DNA of 47,457 nt from Azolla pinnata (lineage: Eukaryota; Streptophyta; Polypodiopsida; Salviniales; Salviniaceae), in assembly GCA_037176905.1 (NCBI GenBank), contig JBBBWG010030787.1, positions 1 to 47,457 on the forward strand, written 5' to 3'. The translations under genes and the position numbers were made by a program. Positions within the stretch are counted from its first letter, which is position 1, and each line of letters starts with the position of its first letter. Positions 23,880 to 47,457 of this stretch are shown here, piece by piece. Under the pieces are notes generated by a model. The model was not told the origin of the DNA. It was given only the letters and a program-made list of their open reading frames with translations, and searched no databases.

Positions 23880-25260
23880 CCCTATACGGTCATATGTACG
23901 TATACCGATGCATGCATGCATGCATGTGCGTATGTATGTGCTCTATGCATGCATGTGTGCATGTGCGCTATGCAAGGACGTATACATGTGTGTATGTGTA
24001 TGCGTGATGTATGTGTCGCGCGTGTGTGTGTATCTGGGTGTGTGTATGTATGTATGTGTGCATGTATGCATGCAGGTGCGTATGCATATGCCATTGTATG
24101 CATGCCTGATTGTATGTATGTATCTGATGCGTATGTATGCATGTGTATGCCTCGTTGTATGTATGCATCGGATGCGTATGTATGCATGTGTATGTCTCAT
24201 TGTATGTATGTATCTGATGCGTATGTATGCATGTGTATGTCTCATTGTATGTATGTATCTGATGCGTATGTATACATGTGTATGTCGCATCGTATGTATG
24301 TATCTGATGCGTATGTATGCATGTGTATCTCTCATTGTATATGTATCTGATGCGTATGTATGCATGTGTATGTGTCATTGTATGTATGTATCTGATGCGT
24401 ATGTATGCATGTGTATGCATGTGTGTGTCTTCGTGTGTGTGTGTATGTATGTATGTGTGCATGTGCGTATGCATGTATCAATCTATGTTTGTGTCTGATG
24501 CGTATGTATGTGTATGGGTATGCATGTGTCGCTGTGTGTATGTATCTGATTTGTATGTATGTGTATGCATGTATGTATCGGATGCATATGTACGCGTGTG
24601 TATGTATCATTGTATGTATGTATGCAAAGCCTATGCGTGTGTATGTCTAGGTGTATGTATGTATGTATCTGATGCGTATATATGTGTGTGTGTATGCATG
24701 TATGTATATTATTCATACGTATGTATCTGATGCATATGTATGTATCTGATAGGTATGTGTGTGTGTGTGTATCTGATATGTATGTATGTATGCAAGCAGT
24801 GTGCGTATGTATGTATCTGATGCGTATGTATGTGTGTATGTATGCATGTATGTATATGATATGTATGTATGTGTGTGTCATTGTATGTATGCATCTGATG
24901 TGTATGTACGTATGCAAAGCGTATATGTGTGTATGCCTGGGTGTGTGTATGTATGCATGCATGTATATTTATGTGTGTGTATGTAGATAGATATGTCTAC
25001 ACATATGCAGCTCATGCATATAGGTGCGTACGTGCGTATGATGCATGCAGTTCATGTAGATATGGGTGTACATCGGTGCATGTTATGCATGCATGCACGT
25101 ATGCGTGTGTGTACACAGCCAGCCAGGGTGCATGTATGCATGTGCATGTATGTCGATGTCGTTGTTGCATGGACCATGTTGCTGCATACGTGCACGTGCA
25201 TCTATCTGGCTGTATGTACGTACATATTGCTTGTATCGGATGCACATACATACGGTCGTG
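23880..25260 (+). repeat. (TATG)n/(CATG)n minisatellite upstream of SMO2
   Basis: Alternating purine-pyrimidine repeats of TGTATGTATG and CATGCATG with a clear unit of about 54 bp, TCTGATGCGTATGTATGCATGTGTATG plus TCATTGTATGTATGTA, repeated at 24120-24400 and then decaying. All ORFs (Met/Cys/Val-rich forward, His/Thr/Ile-rich reverse) are artefacts of the repeat. Confidence 0.9.
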
Positions 25261-26105
25261 TGTATGCATACGGTCCAGCAATATGTAAGATACGATCGGA
25301 AGACGATGTACTCGTATCGTTTTATCTGCCCGGACAGAGCGCCTGTATGGTCGGACAAGTCGCCTGAATATATTCTCTGTGTCGGATGTTAAGAAATGGG
25401 CAGCGTTAAAAGCCGTGGAATCTGAGGCAGGCTTGATCCCGAGAAAAAAAGAAATTACGTCGGAATTAGTGCCACTGCAGCATACTGAACGAGAAAATAT
25501 TTACAGTGAAATTTGGGTTTCCCAATACAGGTGTGTGTGTACATCTATATGTATATATATGTCACTTGAGCTTAGACAAATGGGTGTGAATATGACATTC
25601 TTGCGCGAATAGTTGAACGAATTAGTTAACGATAACTATGTAGCTAAGATTATTTGTGAGGTGAAATTAGACAAGCCCAGTTATAATATAACTTTGGGGA
25701 CATCAAGTACAATTGTAACAGAGTCTTGCATATCAATGATATATCGTAGTCTATATGAAAACCGTTCATTACAACTAACGACGTGATAATCTTTATAATT
25801 TAAAAAAAAACATTAATTATTTTACAAGACAAAATAAGTAGATCGTCGATGTAATGGCCTCCTAAAAGAATATGTCATAGGTTATGCCCATGCCTCCGCT
25901 CTCATATGGTTTCTTCGTATTCATCGGCGAAACTTGACAATGCAAGGCAGACAGAGAACGAAATCGGAGACATTCAATAATACGGCGAGAGATAAACCAA
26001 TTGGTGTCTTAACAGTCTGTGCAAAGCTTTTGAGTGTGAACATGCAAGGGACTGAACCCGATCATTCCTTCGTTTTGCCTAACATCTAATACATCTCAAA
26101 CACTC
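25261..26105. other. Spacer, nothing recognised
   Basis: No ORF with recognisable content and no obvious repeat was found between the TATG array and the next tandem array. Confidence 0.5.
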
Positions 26106-26815
26106 CGGCTTTTGAACTCGCGAGTTCTTATTCCCCTCGTCTCTCAACGCTCTCGAGCCCACTCTCATCATCACACATATCTGCTCCCAATGAAGGTCTT
26201 GACTTGACTAGGTTTGACTTTTGAGCAGACTCGTGTTTATTTTCCTTCGTTCTCGACACTCTCAAGCCCACTCTCATCACACGCATCTGCTCCCAACGAA
26301 GACCTCGACTCAACTTGGCTTGACTTTCGAGCCGACTCATGTTTATTTCCTTCTTTCTCAACACTCTCAATCAAGCCCACTCTCATCACACATGTTTGCT
26401 GTCAACGAAGACCTTGACTCAACTTGGCCCGACATTTGAACAAACAAGTTTTTATTTTCCTTCTTTCTCGACACTCTCAATCAAGCTTGCTCGCATCACA
26501 CATATCTGCTCCCCGACGAAGATCTTGACTCGACCAGGCTCGTCAGTTCAGCGGTTGTTTTCCTTCTTTCTCAAAGCACTCGAGCCCACTCTCATCACAC
26601 CGTATATTTTGCTCTCAAAAACGAAGACCCCGGACTCGGCTTGGCTCGGGCGTTTTTGAAGCAGACCTTGTGTTTTTTTATCTCCCTTCGCTCCCGACGA
26701 TGCTCTCCAGCCCCGCCGCTCTCATCGCACACGCATCGGGCTCCCGACGCAGATCTCGACTCGACGAGGCCCGACGTTTCAAAACCAACAAGTTTTCATT
26801 TTCCTTCACAGATAT
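26106..26815 (+). repeat. Tandem repeat of about 105-125 bp units
   Basis: About six units share TTTCCTTCKTTCTCRACACTCTCAA, GCCCACTCTCATCACACAT, CTGCTCCCAACGAAGACCTYGACT and CTTGGCTTGACTTT. ORFs with Ser/Thr/Leu/Phe repeats on both strands follow the unit and are not genes. Confidence 0.8.
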
Positions 26816-27305
26816 TGACTCGACTATTGGCTTGAATATTTGACTTGACATTGACTTGACTTGTTGTCTTGAATTTGGGTTGTCAATTTTGACTTGACTT
26901 TCTGGCTTGAGTTTGGCTTGAATTTGACTGACTTTTTGGTTTGACTTTGGCTTGACTTTTTTTGGCTTGAATTCGACTTGACTTTTTTGGCTTGAATTTG
27001 GCTTGAATTTGGCTCTACTTTGACTTGACTTTTTGGCTTGAATTTGACTTGAATTTGTCTTGACTTGTTGGCTTGAATTTGTCTTGACTTTGTCTTGACT
27101 TTTTGACTTGAAGTTGACTAGACTTTTTTGGCTTGAATTTGGCTTGACTTCGACTTGACTTTTTGGCTTGAGTTTGGCTTGACTTTGGCTTGACTATATT
27201 GGCTTGAATTTGGCTTGAATTCGACTTGACTTCGGCTTGACTTTTTTTGGCTTGACTTTTTTGGCCCGAATTTGGATTGACTTTTCTTGACTTTGACTTT
27301 GACTT
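26816..27305 (+). repeat. TTGACTTGACTTTTTGGCTTGAATTTGG minisatellite
   Basis: Short repeats of GACTTGACTTT, TTTGGCTTGAATTTGGCTTGA and close variants cover about 490 bases. The left flank shares the CTTGGCTTGACTTT block with the longer units at 26106-26815, so this array may have arisen by expansion of one end of that unit. The minus-strand Lys/Ser/Gln/Ala ORFs at 27015-27566 are artefacts. Confidence 0.85.
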
Positions 27306-27960
27306 CCTCGGACTTGACTCGTCCCGGCGCAGGGGCCTGCTGACGTGGCGGCCCGGCGTTGCGGCGCCTCCACTCATCCTTTCCACGTGTCGCCCCCTCA
27401 TTGGCTGCGCGCCTCCCTGTAACCCACGTTCTCTGTCCTTCTTCTTTCTTCTTCTTCTTCTTCTTCTTCTTCTTCTTCTTCCTTCTTCTTCTTTCGTTCT
27501 TCTTTCTTTCTTTCTTCTTCGTCTTCTTCTTTCTTTCTTTCTTCGGCAAGGGTTTGCAGAGTCCACGACTGAGCATCAGCAGAGAACAGACGGGGCACAG
27601 GGAGCGACAGGGCACTCGGGGCAGGGAAGGGAAAGACGGGAGAACGCGGAGGCTCGCCCGCCATTACCATCAACCCGCTGCCACTGCTTCTTCTACTGCT
27701 TTTCACTCCCTTCCGTCGTCTCCTTCTTACCATTGGCGAAGGCGAAGAAGCACGGAACAGGAGGGAAGAAAAGGAGAAGGGAGAAAGGAGCAAGGAGAAA
27801 GGAGAAGAGAATTTCTCCCCCCAACGCGCCTCCCCCCGCCCCCCCGCCCCCTCTCCTCCGAGCGATTTCATCCAAAACAGCCCCGCCACATGCTAATGTT
27901 GAGGCTGCTTCGACATTTCCAGCATTTCCTCATCTCACACTCCCCAACACTTCTTCACTG
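27306..27960 (+). promoter_or_regulatory. Probable promoter and noncoding first exon of the CHR4-like gene
   Basis: A GC-rich block with CACGT/ACGTG cores (27341-27426), then a long CTT/TTC pyrimidine tract (27431-27545, like a plant Y-patch), is followed by purine-rich leader sequence ending in a good donor, TTCACTG|GTAAAG, at 27960/27961. Splicing from here to the acceptor at 31179/31180 gives a leader just ahead of the ATG at 31189. The transcription start cannot be fixed. An upstream ORF begins at 27890. Confidence 0.45.
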
Positions 27961-30900
27961 GTAAAGTCCCCTCCTTTTCCGTCTCTCCCTCCCCCCCCCC
28001 CCCCCTCCCTCTTCCCTTTGCCTCTTCTTCTTCTGATTTTGTAATGGCGGCTGCACATTTGTCGCCTTTGTGTTGGCATGCCCGACGATGTTGTATCGAT
28101 CCTTTTCTATGCAAATCTCGGCATTTATCAACTACTTTGGGGTTTCCTACGCAATTCTGGTTACTAGGGAATCCCCATGACGTGGCTCGGACACAAGAGA
28201 CTATGTACGAGGCCATGTAAAAATGTTTGATACATGGAGTCACGAATGATCAGGCCAAGGAAGATCCCTGTACGGAGTTACTGGGATCAGTATCTGGAAA
28301 GGGATTTTTACCTGAAGCTACTGTTAGTGGTCTTATCTATATCAAATGTTAAAACACTGGCACTGGTGTGTGTGTGCGTGAAGCAGCGAGCAACTGGGAG
28401 ATCATCAGGCCAGGGTTTCAAATGAGACCTATGTAATGTGAACATGGCTGTATCTAGTAGCTTGGAAGTAATGGCAGACCTAGAAAACGTAGATCGACGG
28501 CACCAGGCATAGTGTTTGGGATCGAAACTTCGTGGTAGGAACACTAAGATAGCTCATTGGGTAAAATATAGCAACCCAGAAAACATTGTGAAATAGTGCA
28601 CACTGCAAGATTTATTACAATTGTGATGGAAAGTTGATATAATTAGTTTCCTGAATACTGAGATACAGCATCCGGAATAAAAGGTAACAATTACACTACA
28701 ATCGGTATACCATCTACTTTTCTGGTAAGCGCATTCAAAAAATGGATATTGCTGGAGGTTTCTGTCAAAGAGGCTTTAGTTTCAGCAAGGAAGGGGCCTG
28801 GAAAGCCAGGGTTGGCATAGGGTTTCTAGAAGTTGTTTGGCTTATATAAACTTTTGAGGTGAGCTAATTAGATGTTAATCCTTCCACTTTTGAGCACAAT
28901 ACATCCTTTTAGAACTATCTATGGGTGGGTTCCTACGTGCTAAGAATCAACAAGGGGTTTATCGGTTGTGAACTTCTCAGGGGGGTGGGGGTGGGGTGAA
29001 ATCCAATCACTTAACCTCAGTAGTCCACTTGTAGTCTAGTGCCTGGAATACCAAAGACTACTTTAGGAAAGTGAAAATTCTAAATATAATGAAATGGCTA
29101 GAATGCTAGGACTACTTTACTGTTGGGGCATGCTGCAAAGCTCTATGGCTAGGGACTGGAAAATTGAACGAATCCTCAGTTTTTCTGATTGTGACTTCAA
29201 ATATCGCAATTTGCGAGCTTGTGACCATTTCAAAGTCATATTTATTGTTACATGACTTCCAACTTCAGACTCTTCCATAACTTTTTTGCAATCCGGTTTT
29301 GTTATGGGTGATGATTGAGCTCATCTAATCGTTTGTAATAGTGCACGTTTTATGTTCTAGATTTGCTTCATTGAGCCTTCTAATCTCACTATAGGACAAT
29401 GTAAAATCAACATCTAGATACTTTGGTGTAGGCTTGCAAATCAGCGGCTGTTAAAGAAACGAGAAGAAAGCTGAAGTTCAAAGGAGCTATGCCGGAAAAT
29501 TGTCATTATGATAGAGCTATATTAGAATCAAAGTTCTATTATACCTCCTTCAAAAATTAGAACTGGTAATAATCTCCAAGTAATTGCATTTTGCGGAACT
29601 ACTTTCTAATCCATTGAGGCTATACTAAATAATTCAGCTGTATCTGCTATGAATACCTGCATCTGATGAGGGCTATGCTGTACAAGCCAATGATTCATGA
29701 TAGTTATTGGTGCCATTAGAAGCCAGTAAGCCATTGAACATGACTATCTTCTTCGCACTTAAATTCTTGTAACTCAAATTTACAGAAATAACTTCTAAGC
29801 TGCCATCAACAGGAATTTGAAACATCAACTAACTTTAATGTTGTGAAATGCTTGCAGAAAGGCATGTGAATTCCACAGAAATTTCCTAAAACCCCATAAA
29901 TGCTGTTAGATAATAGTAACAAGAAGATTGCTATATCTTGTCAAGGCTAAAAACATACAAAAAATGAGGGCAGATATTGCTCATCTGTATCTTTATACAC
30001 AGCAGGGATGTAAATGTTCCCTGAGCATTTGCATAAGATTAGTACAGGCTGATTTTCTCAAGAAAAGGATAGGTCTTATTTGCCTTATCCTATCGAGTGC
30101 TCACCCATGGTTTATGTACGTGTTTTAATATGGTAGATAGTCAAACTAAACGTGTCAATTAGCCTGAGGGATTCATGGTTGTTTCCTGTCAGCTTCTTAA
30201 TACTGTCTGATGTGGGTACCATAAAAGAAGGAGCGTCCTAGCAATGATATTTTTAAGGATTGTGCCAAGCCACCCAAAATCCTTTTTGAGGAGTTACTTT
30301 GTTTCATGTTGATTAGAGAAAATTTGGCATATACGCTGCACACCTATGTATCCTGCTCCGATTTGTATCCTAATGATTCATGTATAACTCATCTGAAACA
30401 AAAAACAGGCAAAGGCAACTGAATTTCAAAAAGACTTGCACATTATGCACTTGCTCATCTGTTCAAGTTCAATCCTTCACTTTCACTGTCTCATTTTTGC
30501 TGATTATACCAGGTTTTTACAGAGTAGAACCAATTAGCAAACTGTAGGTACCAGGCTGCTTAGAAATATTAAAATACACCTGATGAGATCTAGTGAAAAC
30601 ATCGAGCATTCACATTCTGGTGGTAGTTGTTATCCTGTATGAACTCTTGCTGTTGTTTAGAATTGTATGGCCATTGATGCTATGTTTAGATGGTGACTGG
30701 TGGTTGTTATATTGCATTACACCGGGAGACATCTTACTGCCGTTTCTTGGTTTTACCCGTTTAAGGCGCAGTAGAAGGGAAAGTCTTAGGAAAAGGGTTA
30801 TTTTTAAAGAATTGAACTACAGTTTTCATTACAAAGCATTGATTTCCTGGAAAAATTATTGCTCTCCTCACTCTGAAGGAACAATCAGAGATACAACTAC

Positions 30901-31179
30901 CTTTGGCTATCCTTTAAATATCTGGAACACAGGGTTCATATTTCATGAAGAGCAGGAAGGAAAGCATGTAGATACAAAACCAACATCAGGGCCAACCTTG
31001 TTTTCACACATGTAATATTAGCCAATTCTAGTTTTGAGATTCTTTCAGAACTTTGGCATGCAACTTTACATATTATAATTTTAAGGTTCACATGGACTGC
31101 AACCACTCTCCACTCACCACATGTCCCTGGATAATGTTTTGCCTACTACTGACTTGAGCAGTCATGTTAATATTTGCAG
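27961..31179 (+). other. Probable first intron of the CHR4-like gene
   Basis: This is a 3.2-kb stretch between the leader donor and the first coding exon. It includes a C homopolymer run near 27990-28006. A 140-codon ORF at 30593-31015 opens at GTG, has no recognisable domain and is not called. Confidence 0.45.
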
Positions 31180-31188
31180 AGTAAGTGG

Positions 31189-43886
<12,698 letters not shown>

Positions 43887-46375
43887 TACTGGATGGTTAT
43901 TCTCAGGGATCGTGCTGAGGTTATTTATTTGGTTTGGTGTTACCTACCTGCGGTTTTCCAATGTGGATTACAAATCATGTAAAGCTAGCTGGATAAACTT
44001 TTCGGCCTCAGCAATCACATTATTATCCCCAATGGGTTAGTATGTAGATTCTACACATCTGAGTATGACACTATAGCACAAACGATTCCTGTCTCTCGAG
44101 CTTCAGCAGGAGGTGGCCTCAGCTTGAAACTTGTGAAATGCTTTGAACCATGAAGGAGTTGAATCGTGGAGCCTTCATTAAGCTTAACATGTCCAACTGG
44201 GAGCGTGAGACGGCCTCAACTACTCTTTGGAACATGTGGAGCATGGGTGACATTGGTTCTCACTTCAGAATGCGGCGGTTTCGCTTTCGAGGTTGTGTAT
44301 AAAGCATAGTTTTCAAGTTTCTAATACTCATACTCAGGTAATAGTCAAATCAAGTGAGCATTAAGCTATTCCTGCCTCAGAAACCATAATTCATAAACCA
44401 TGAACCCTAAACTCCCTGAACCACAACTTGAAACCATAACACTAAACTTTAAGCCCTATGAACCCCTAAAAATCCAACCCATAACCCTAAGATATAAACC
44501 TCAAAGCCTGACTTCTGGGCTGAGCTGTACAGAACATACAACAATTCTACAATATGATTAGCTTTAGCTAACTGACATTTTTTGGTCCTTGCCATTATTA
44601 CTAAACCAATTGTTGAAGATCCAGAAATGTTCAATCCCTTAAGGCATCGATTCATACAGTAATATTGTGTTCTTGAGGAGTGTTTGATGAATAGCATGTA
44701 AAGCTCCTTTATTGTAATATTGTCAAGCTCACATGCTTGTCGTAAGGAGGGTGTAATTTTATGAAAAATGAAGTGGAAGAAAAGAAGCTGGTTTTATCAA
44801 ATTTGGGCCTCATACTTTTCCTGCCTGATCGTTTGTAACTCCATTAGCATCTGTTTGTCAAGGGAGGAAGCGGATTATGTTAACTACACTTTGTTTTTCA
44901 GATGACATAACTCACTATGCACAGTGTCCTAGAGAAGGCATGATTCTTCTTCACATTGGAGATCCAGGTAATCTCAGCCTTTTGTGGATTTTGGTATTAC
45001 ATTGAGATGATGTTTTGGTGCTACATTGAGATGGGGGCATTGTGCTGAAAGCGAAGTTGGAGAGGGCACTTCCTTGCCCTGATAATTCCACAATGAGGTG
45101 GTGAAAGCAATGGTAAGTTATATTATGTTTTAGGGTAAACTAGTCTAAAGTAGAGAGAGCCTAGATTCATCATTACCTGAATCACCATGATCTCTGCTAA
45201 CACACTATGACGTTTGACATGGTTTACTGGTTTTATAGCCAAAAACAGCATTGCCTGTATATGTATCTGCATGTATATGTTGCCAGTTTAGGGTTTAGGG
45301 TATCCATTGCTATGTACAGATATGCATTTCCTATTGCCACTCTGTCATCTATCCTAAGTAAGGTAAACCAAAGTTCATGTGATATATCTCAAGTTTCATG
45401 AATTTGTCTTTATTCTCTACATTGTCAAGTTTTCATATGAAAAATATCACTCAATTTCAGGATTTCCTGCATAGCAAGGTAAGCGATCGCTGATTTGAGC
45501 TTTGGAAATCCACTTGGAGATTTAGAATGTATTCGAAAGGTTATTATTAGATAACCTTTCCAAAGGCTTTGATTCTCAAGCAATCCGAAGCACTCCTAGG
45601 TCCCAATCAGCCCACATATCTTTGAATGGAAACTGGAACATAATTTTGAGATGTCTTCATATCCTCGATATGATTGGTTTGTGAACTATTGTTTTGACAA
45701 TCGTCGAGTAAAGAGCTAACTCTGTAAGTGTATGTTTGATCACCTACGCATTGTGCTGTGATCAAAGTAAATTCAGTATGTATGGGCTCTTTGGAAGACC
45801 CTTGGTTTTGATCGATTTTTTGCATTCTCTGTTTGGCTTTCTTTCTTTTCACACATGCCTAACTTGAACAATTTCTGGTGGGAAGTGGTCCACGGATTGT
45901 CTATCCTCTTCATAGGCATTGTTTCATTGAATACGTGGCATCGAATTTGAATACATATTTGGGAATTCACTTGCATTTTGCCTCAAGTTGTTGTTTGCCG
46001 AATTGCTTGGACTATTTCTTTTGAGGTTTTGAATGCTTGACGATTGATTGCTGGCGATTTGCACATTTGATTGCACAATCATCTTACCTTCATAAGAGTC
46101 TGCTTCACCCAAGGAGAGAGGAGGGGAAGAACGAGAGGTATATTTACCGTCTTCTTAGGCAAAACGTATGTTTAAAGAGATTAGAATGAGAGAGGCAAAG
46201 TAAGCTATAATCGCCTGATTAATGCTATATATGTTAAAAATGATTGGGGCTTATGAATGGTTTCATTTTCATTTTAAGATTCACCGAAGTTTGCTTTGCT
46301 TTACGACGGCATTAGAAGTGAGGATTCGTCGGACGGAGCTCTTGCTTGCTTTCGGGCAAATCTGCTCATACCATC
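43887..46375. other. CHR4 3' UTR and spacer, no gene recognised
   Basis: The first few hundred bases must be the CHR4 3' UTR. Degenerate AAACCCTAA motifs lie at about 44398-44500. Exon-like stretches at about 44902-44968 (plus) and 46095-46130 (minus) have plausible splice sites but no family match. Minus ORFs at 45607-46112 have no recognisable domain. Confidence 0.5.
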
Positions 46376-47457
46376 TACTCTAGTTCCAATACCAGTTGCA
46401 ATTACACAGCTTATAGTTTGAGCTACACGTTCCAATCGCAATAACATTGACTACAGTTTCGGCTCCAGGCTCCACTAGTGATTACATCGAGTATAGTTTA
46501 AGCTCCAGACTCTAGTTGCGATTACGGTGGCTGCAGTTTAAGCTCCAGGCTCCAGTTGCGACTATAGCAATTACAACTCCACAAGTGATTATAGTGACTA
46601 TAGTTTCAGCTCTAGGCGTGAGATGCGATTACAGGTGGATACAATTTCAGCTCCAGGCTCGAGTTGCGATTACGGTTACTGCAACTCCCAAGCTCTAGTG
46701 AAGCAATCATAATGACTACTGTTTCAGCTCCAAGCTCCATTTGCGGAGGCAATGACTAGCAATTCCGGTTCCAGGCCCCAATTGCGATTACGGTGACTAC
46801 AGTTCCACGTCCAGGCATCGGTTGCGATCACGATGACTACAATTCTAGCTCCAGGCACCAGTTTGAGATTATAGCCGCTATTGTTTAAGATCCCGGGCTC
46901 GAGTTGCGCGATTACAGTCGCTAACAGTTCCAGCTCCAGACTCGAGTTGCGATTACAGTCGCCAACAATTCCAGCTCTAGACTCGAGCTGCAATTACGGT
47001 CGCTAACAGTTGCAGCTCCAGACTCGAGTTGCGATTTTACAGTCGCTAGCAGTCCCAACTCCAGGCTCAAGCTACGATTACGGTCGCTGACAGTTCCTGC
47101 TCCAGACTCGAGTTGCGATTACAGTTGCTAACCGTTCCAGCTCCGGACTCGAATTGCGATTACAGTCGATAGCAGTTCCAGCGCTCAAGCTACGATTACG
47201 GTCGCTGACAGTTCCTGCTCTAGACTCGAGTTGCGATTACAGTCGCTAACCGTTCCAGCTCCGGACTCGAATTGCGATTACAGTCGATAGCAGTTCCAGC
47301 TCTAGACTCGAGCTGCGATTACCGTCGCCAACAATTCCAACTCCAGACTCGAGCTGCAATTACGGTCGCTAACAGTTCCAGCTCCAGACTCGAGTTGCGA
47401 TTACAGTCGCTAATAGTCCCAGCTCCAGGCTCAAGCCACGATCACGGTCGCTGACAG
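46376..47457 (+). repeat. 41-bp minisatellite running off the right edge
   Basis: The unit is approximately TTCCAGCTCCAGACTCGAGT plus TGCGATTACAGTCGCTAACAG. Copies are degenerate at the left (from about 46376) and nearly identical at the right (from about 46900), where a larger block also recurs (47090-47180 and 47210-47300). The array continues beyond the window. ORFs here on both strands are artefacts. Confidence 0.9.

Noticed and set aside
23813..25392. Long Met/Cys/Val ORFs (up to 213 codons) and their His/Thr mirror ORFs
   Set aside because: Products of the TATG/CATG array read in any frame.
27015..28044. Lys/Arg-rich minus ORFs and a 255-codon plus ORF
   Set aside because: Driven by the TTGACTTG and CTT repeats. 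The plus frame could join the first CHR4 coding exon in phase, but it has no ATG, so it is not used as an N-terminus.
30593..31015. 140-codon ORF with a hydrophobic start inside the first CHR4 intron
   Set aside because: Starts at GTG, has no family resemblance and no splice sites linking it to the gene.
46090..46135. Minus-strand mini-exon (LGEADSYEG before a GTAAG donor)
   Set aside because: Too short, no partner exons and no recognised family.

Overview
This is nuclear plant DNA. The evidence is spliced genes with GT-AG introns, plant-only families (a SCREAM/ICE1 bHLH factor, a ZFWD zinc-finger/WD40 protein, a plant SMO2 sterol demethylase subunit, a CHR4-type CHD3 remodeller), TTTAGGG/CCCTAAA telomere-like motifs, and large amounts of simple and tandem repeats between genes. 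The proteins resemble land-plant families generally. The moderate introns, repeat-rich spacers and a very long low-complexity SCREAM N-terminus would fit a seed-free plant such as a fern or lycophyte, but this is inference and the sequence does not settle it.

Layout: (1) 1-2998, minus: a SCREAM/ICE1-like bHLH gene, cut by the left window edge. (2) 3000-12458: a gene-poor stretch of tandem and dispersed repeats, with one doubtful exon near 5754-5830. (3) 12459-17242, minus: a complete nine-exon ZFWD gene, 466 residues. (4) 17690-18950: a TTTAGGG-rich minisatellite interrupted by a 100-N assembly gap. (5) 20233-23596, minus: a complete seven-exon SMO2 gene, 285 residues. (6) 23880-27310: (TATG)n and other tandem repeats. 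(7) 27500?-43886, plus: a CHR4-like CHD3 gene of about 14 coding exons and about 2,397 residues, with a PWWP-like domain ahead of the PHD finger. (8) 43887-47457: no convincing gene, ending in a 41-bp minisatellite that runs off the window.

The exon models were built by hand from splice sites, reading phase and family similarity. For ZFWD and SMO2 every exon junction keeps frame, and the summed CDS lengths are exact multiples of three (1401 and 858 bases). For CHR4 the frame also closes, but the start of one exon near 37387 and the true N-terminus are uncertain. The four genes do not form an operon or an obvious pathway: they act in stomatal/cold transcription, probable RNA- or protein-binding, sterol synthesis and chromatin remodelling respectively. 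The least expected features are the PWWP-PHD-chromo-SNF2-Myb-like architecture, a GC-AG intron, upstream ORFs in two leaders, and a composite RY-element satellite upstream of SCREAM.
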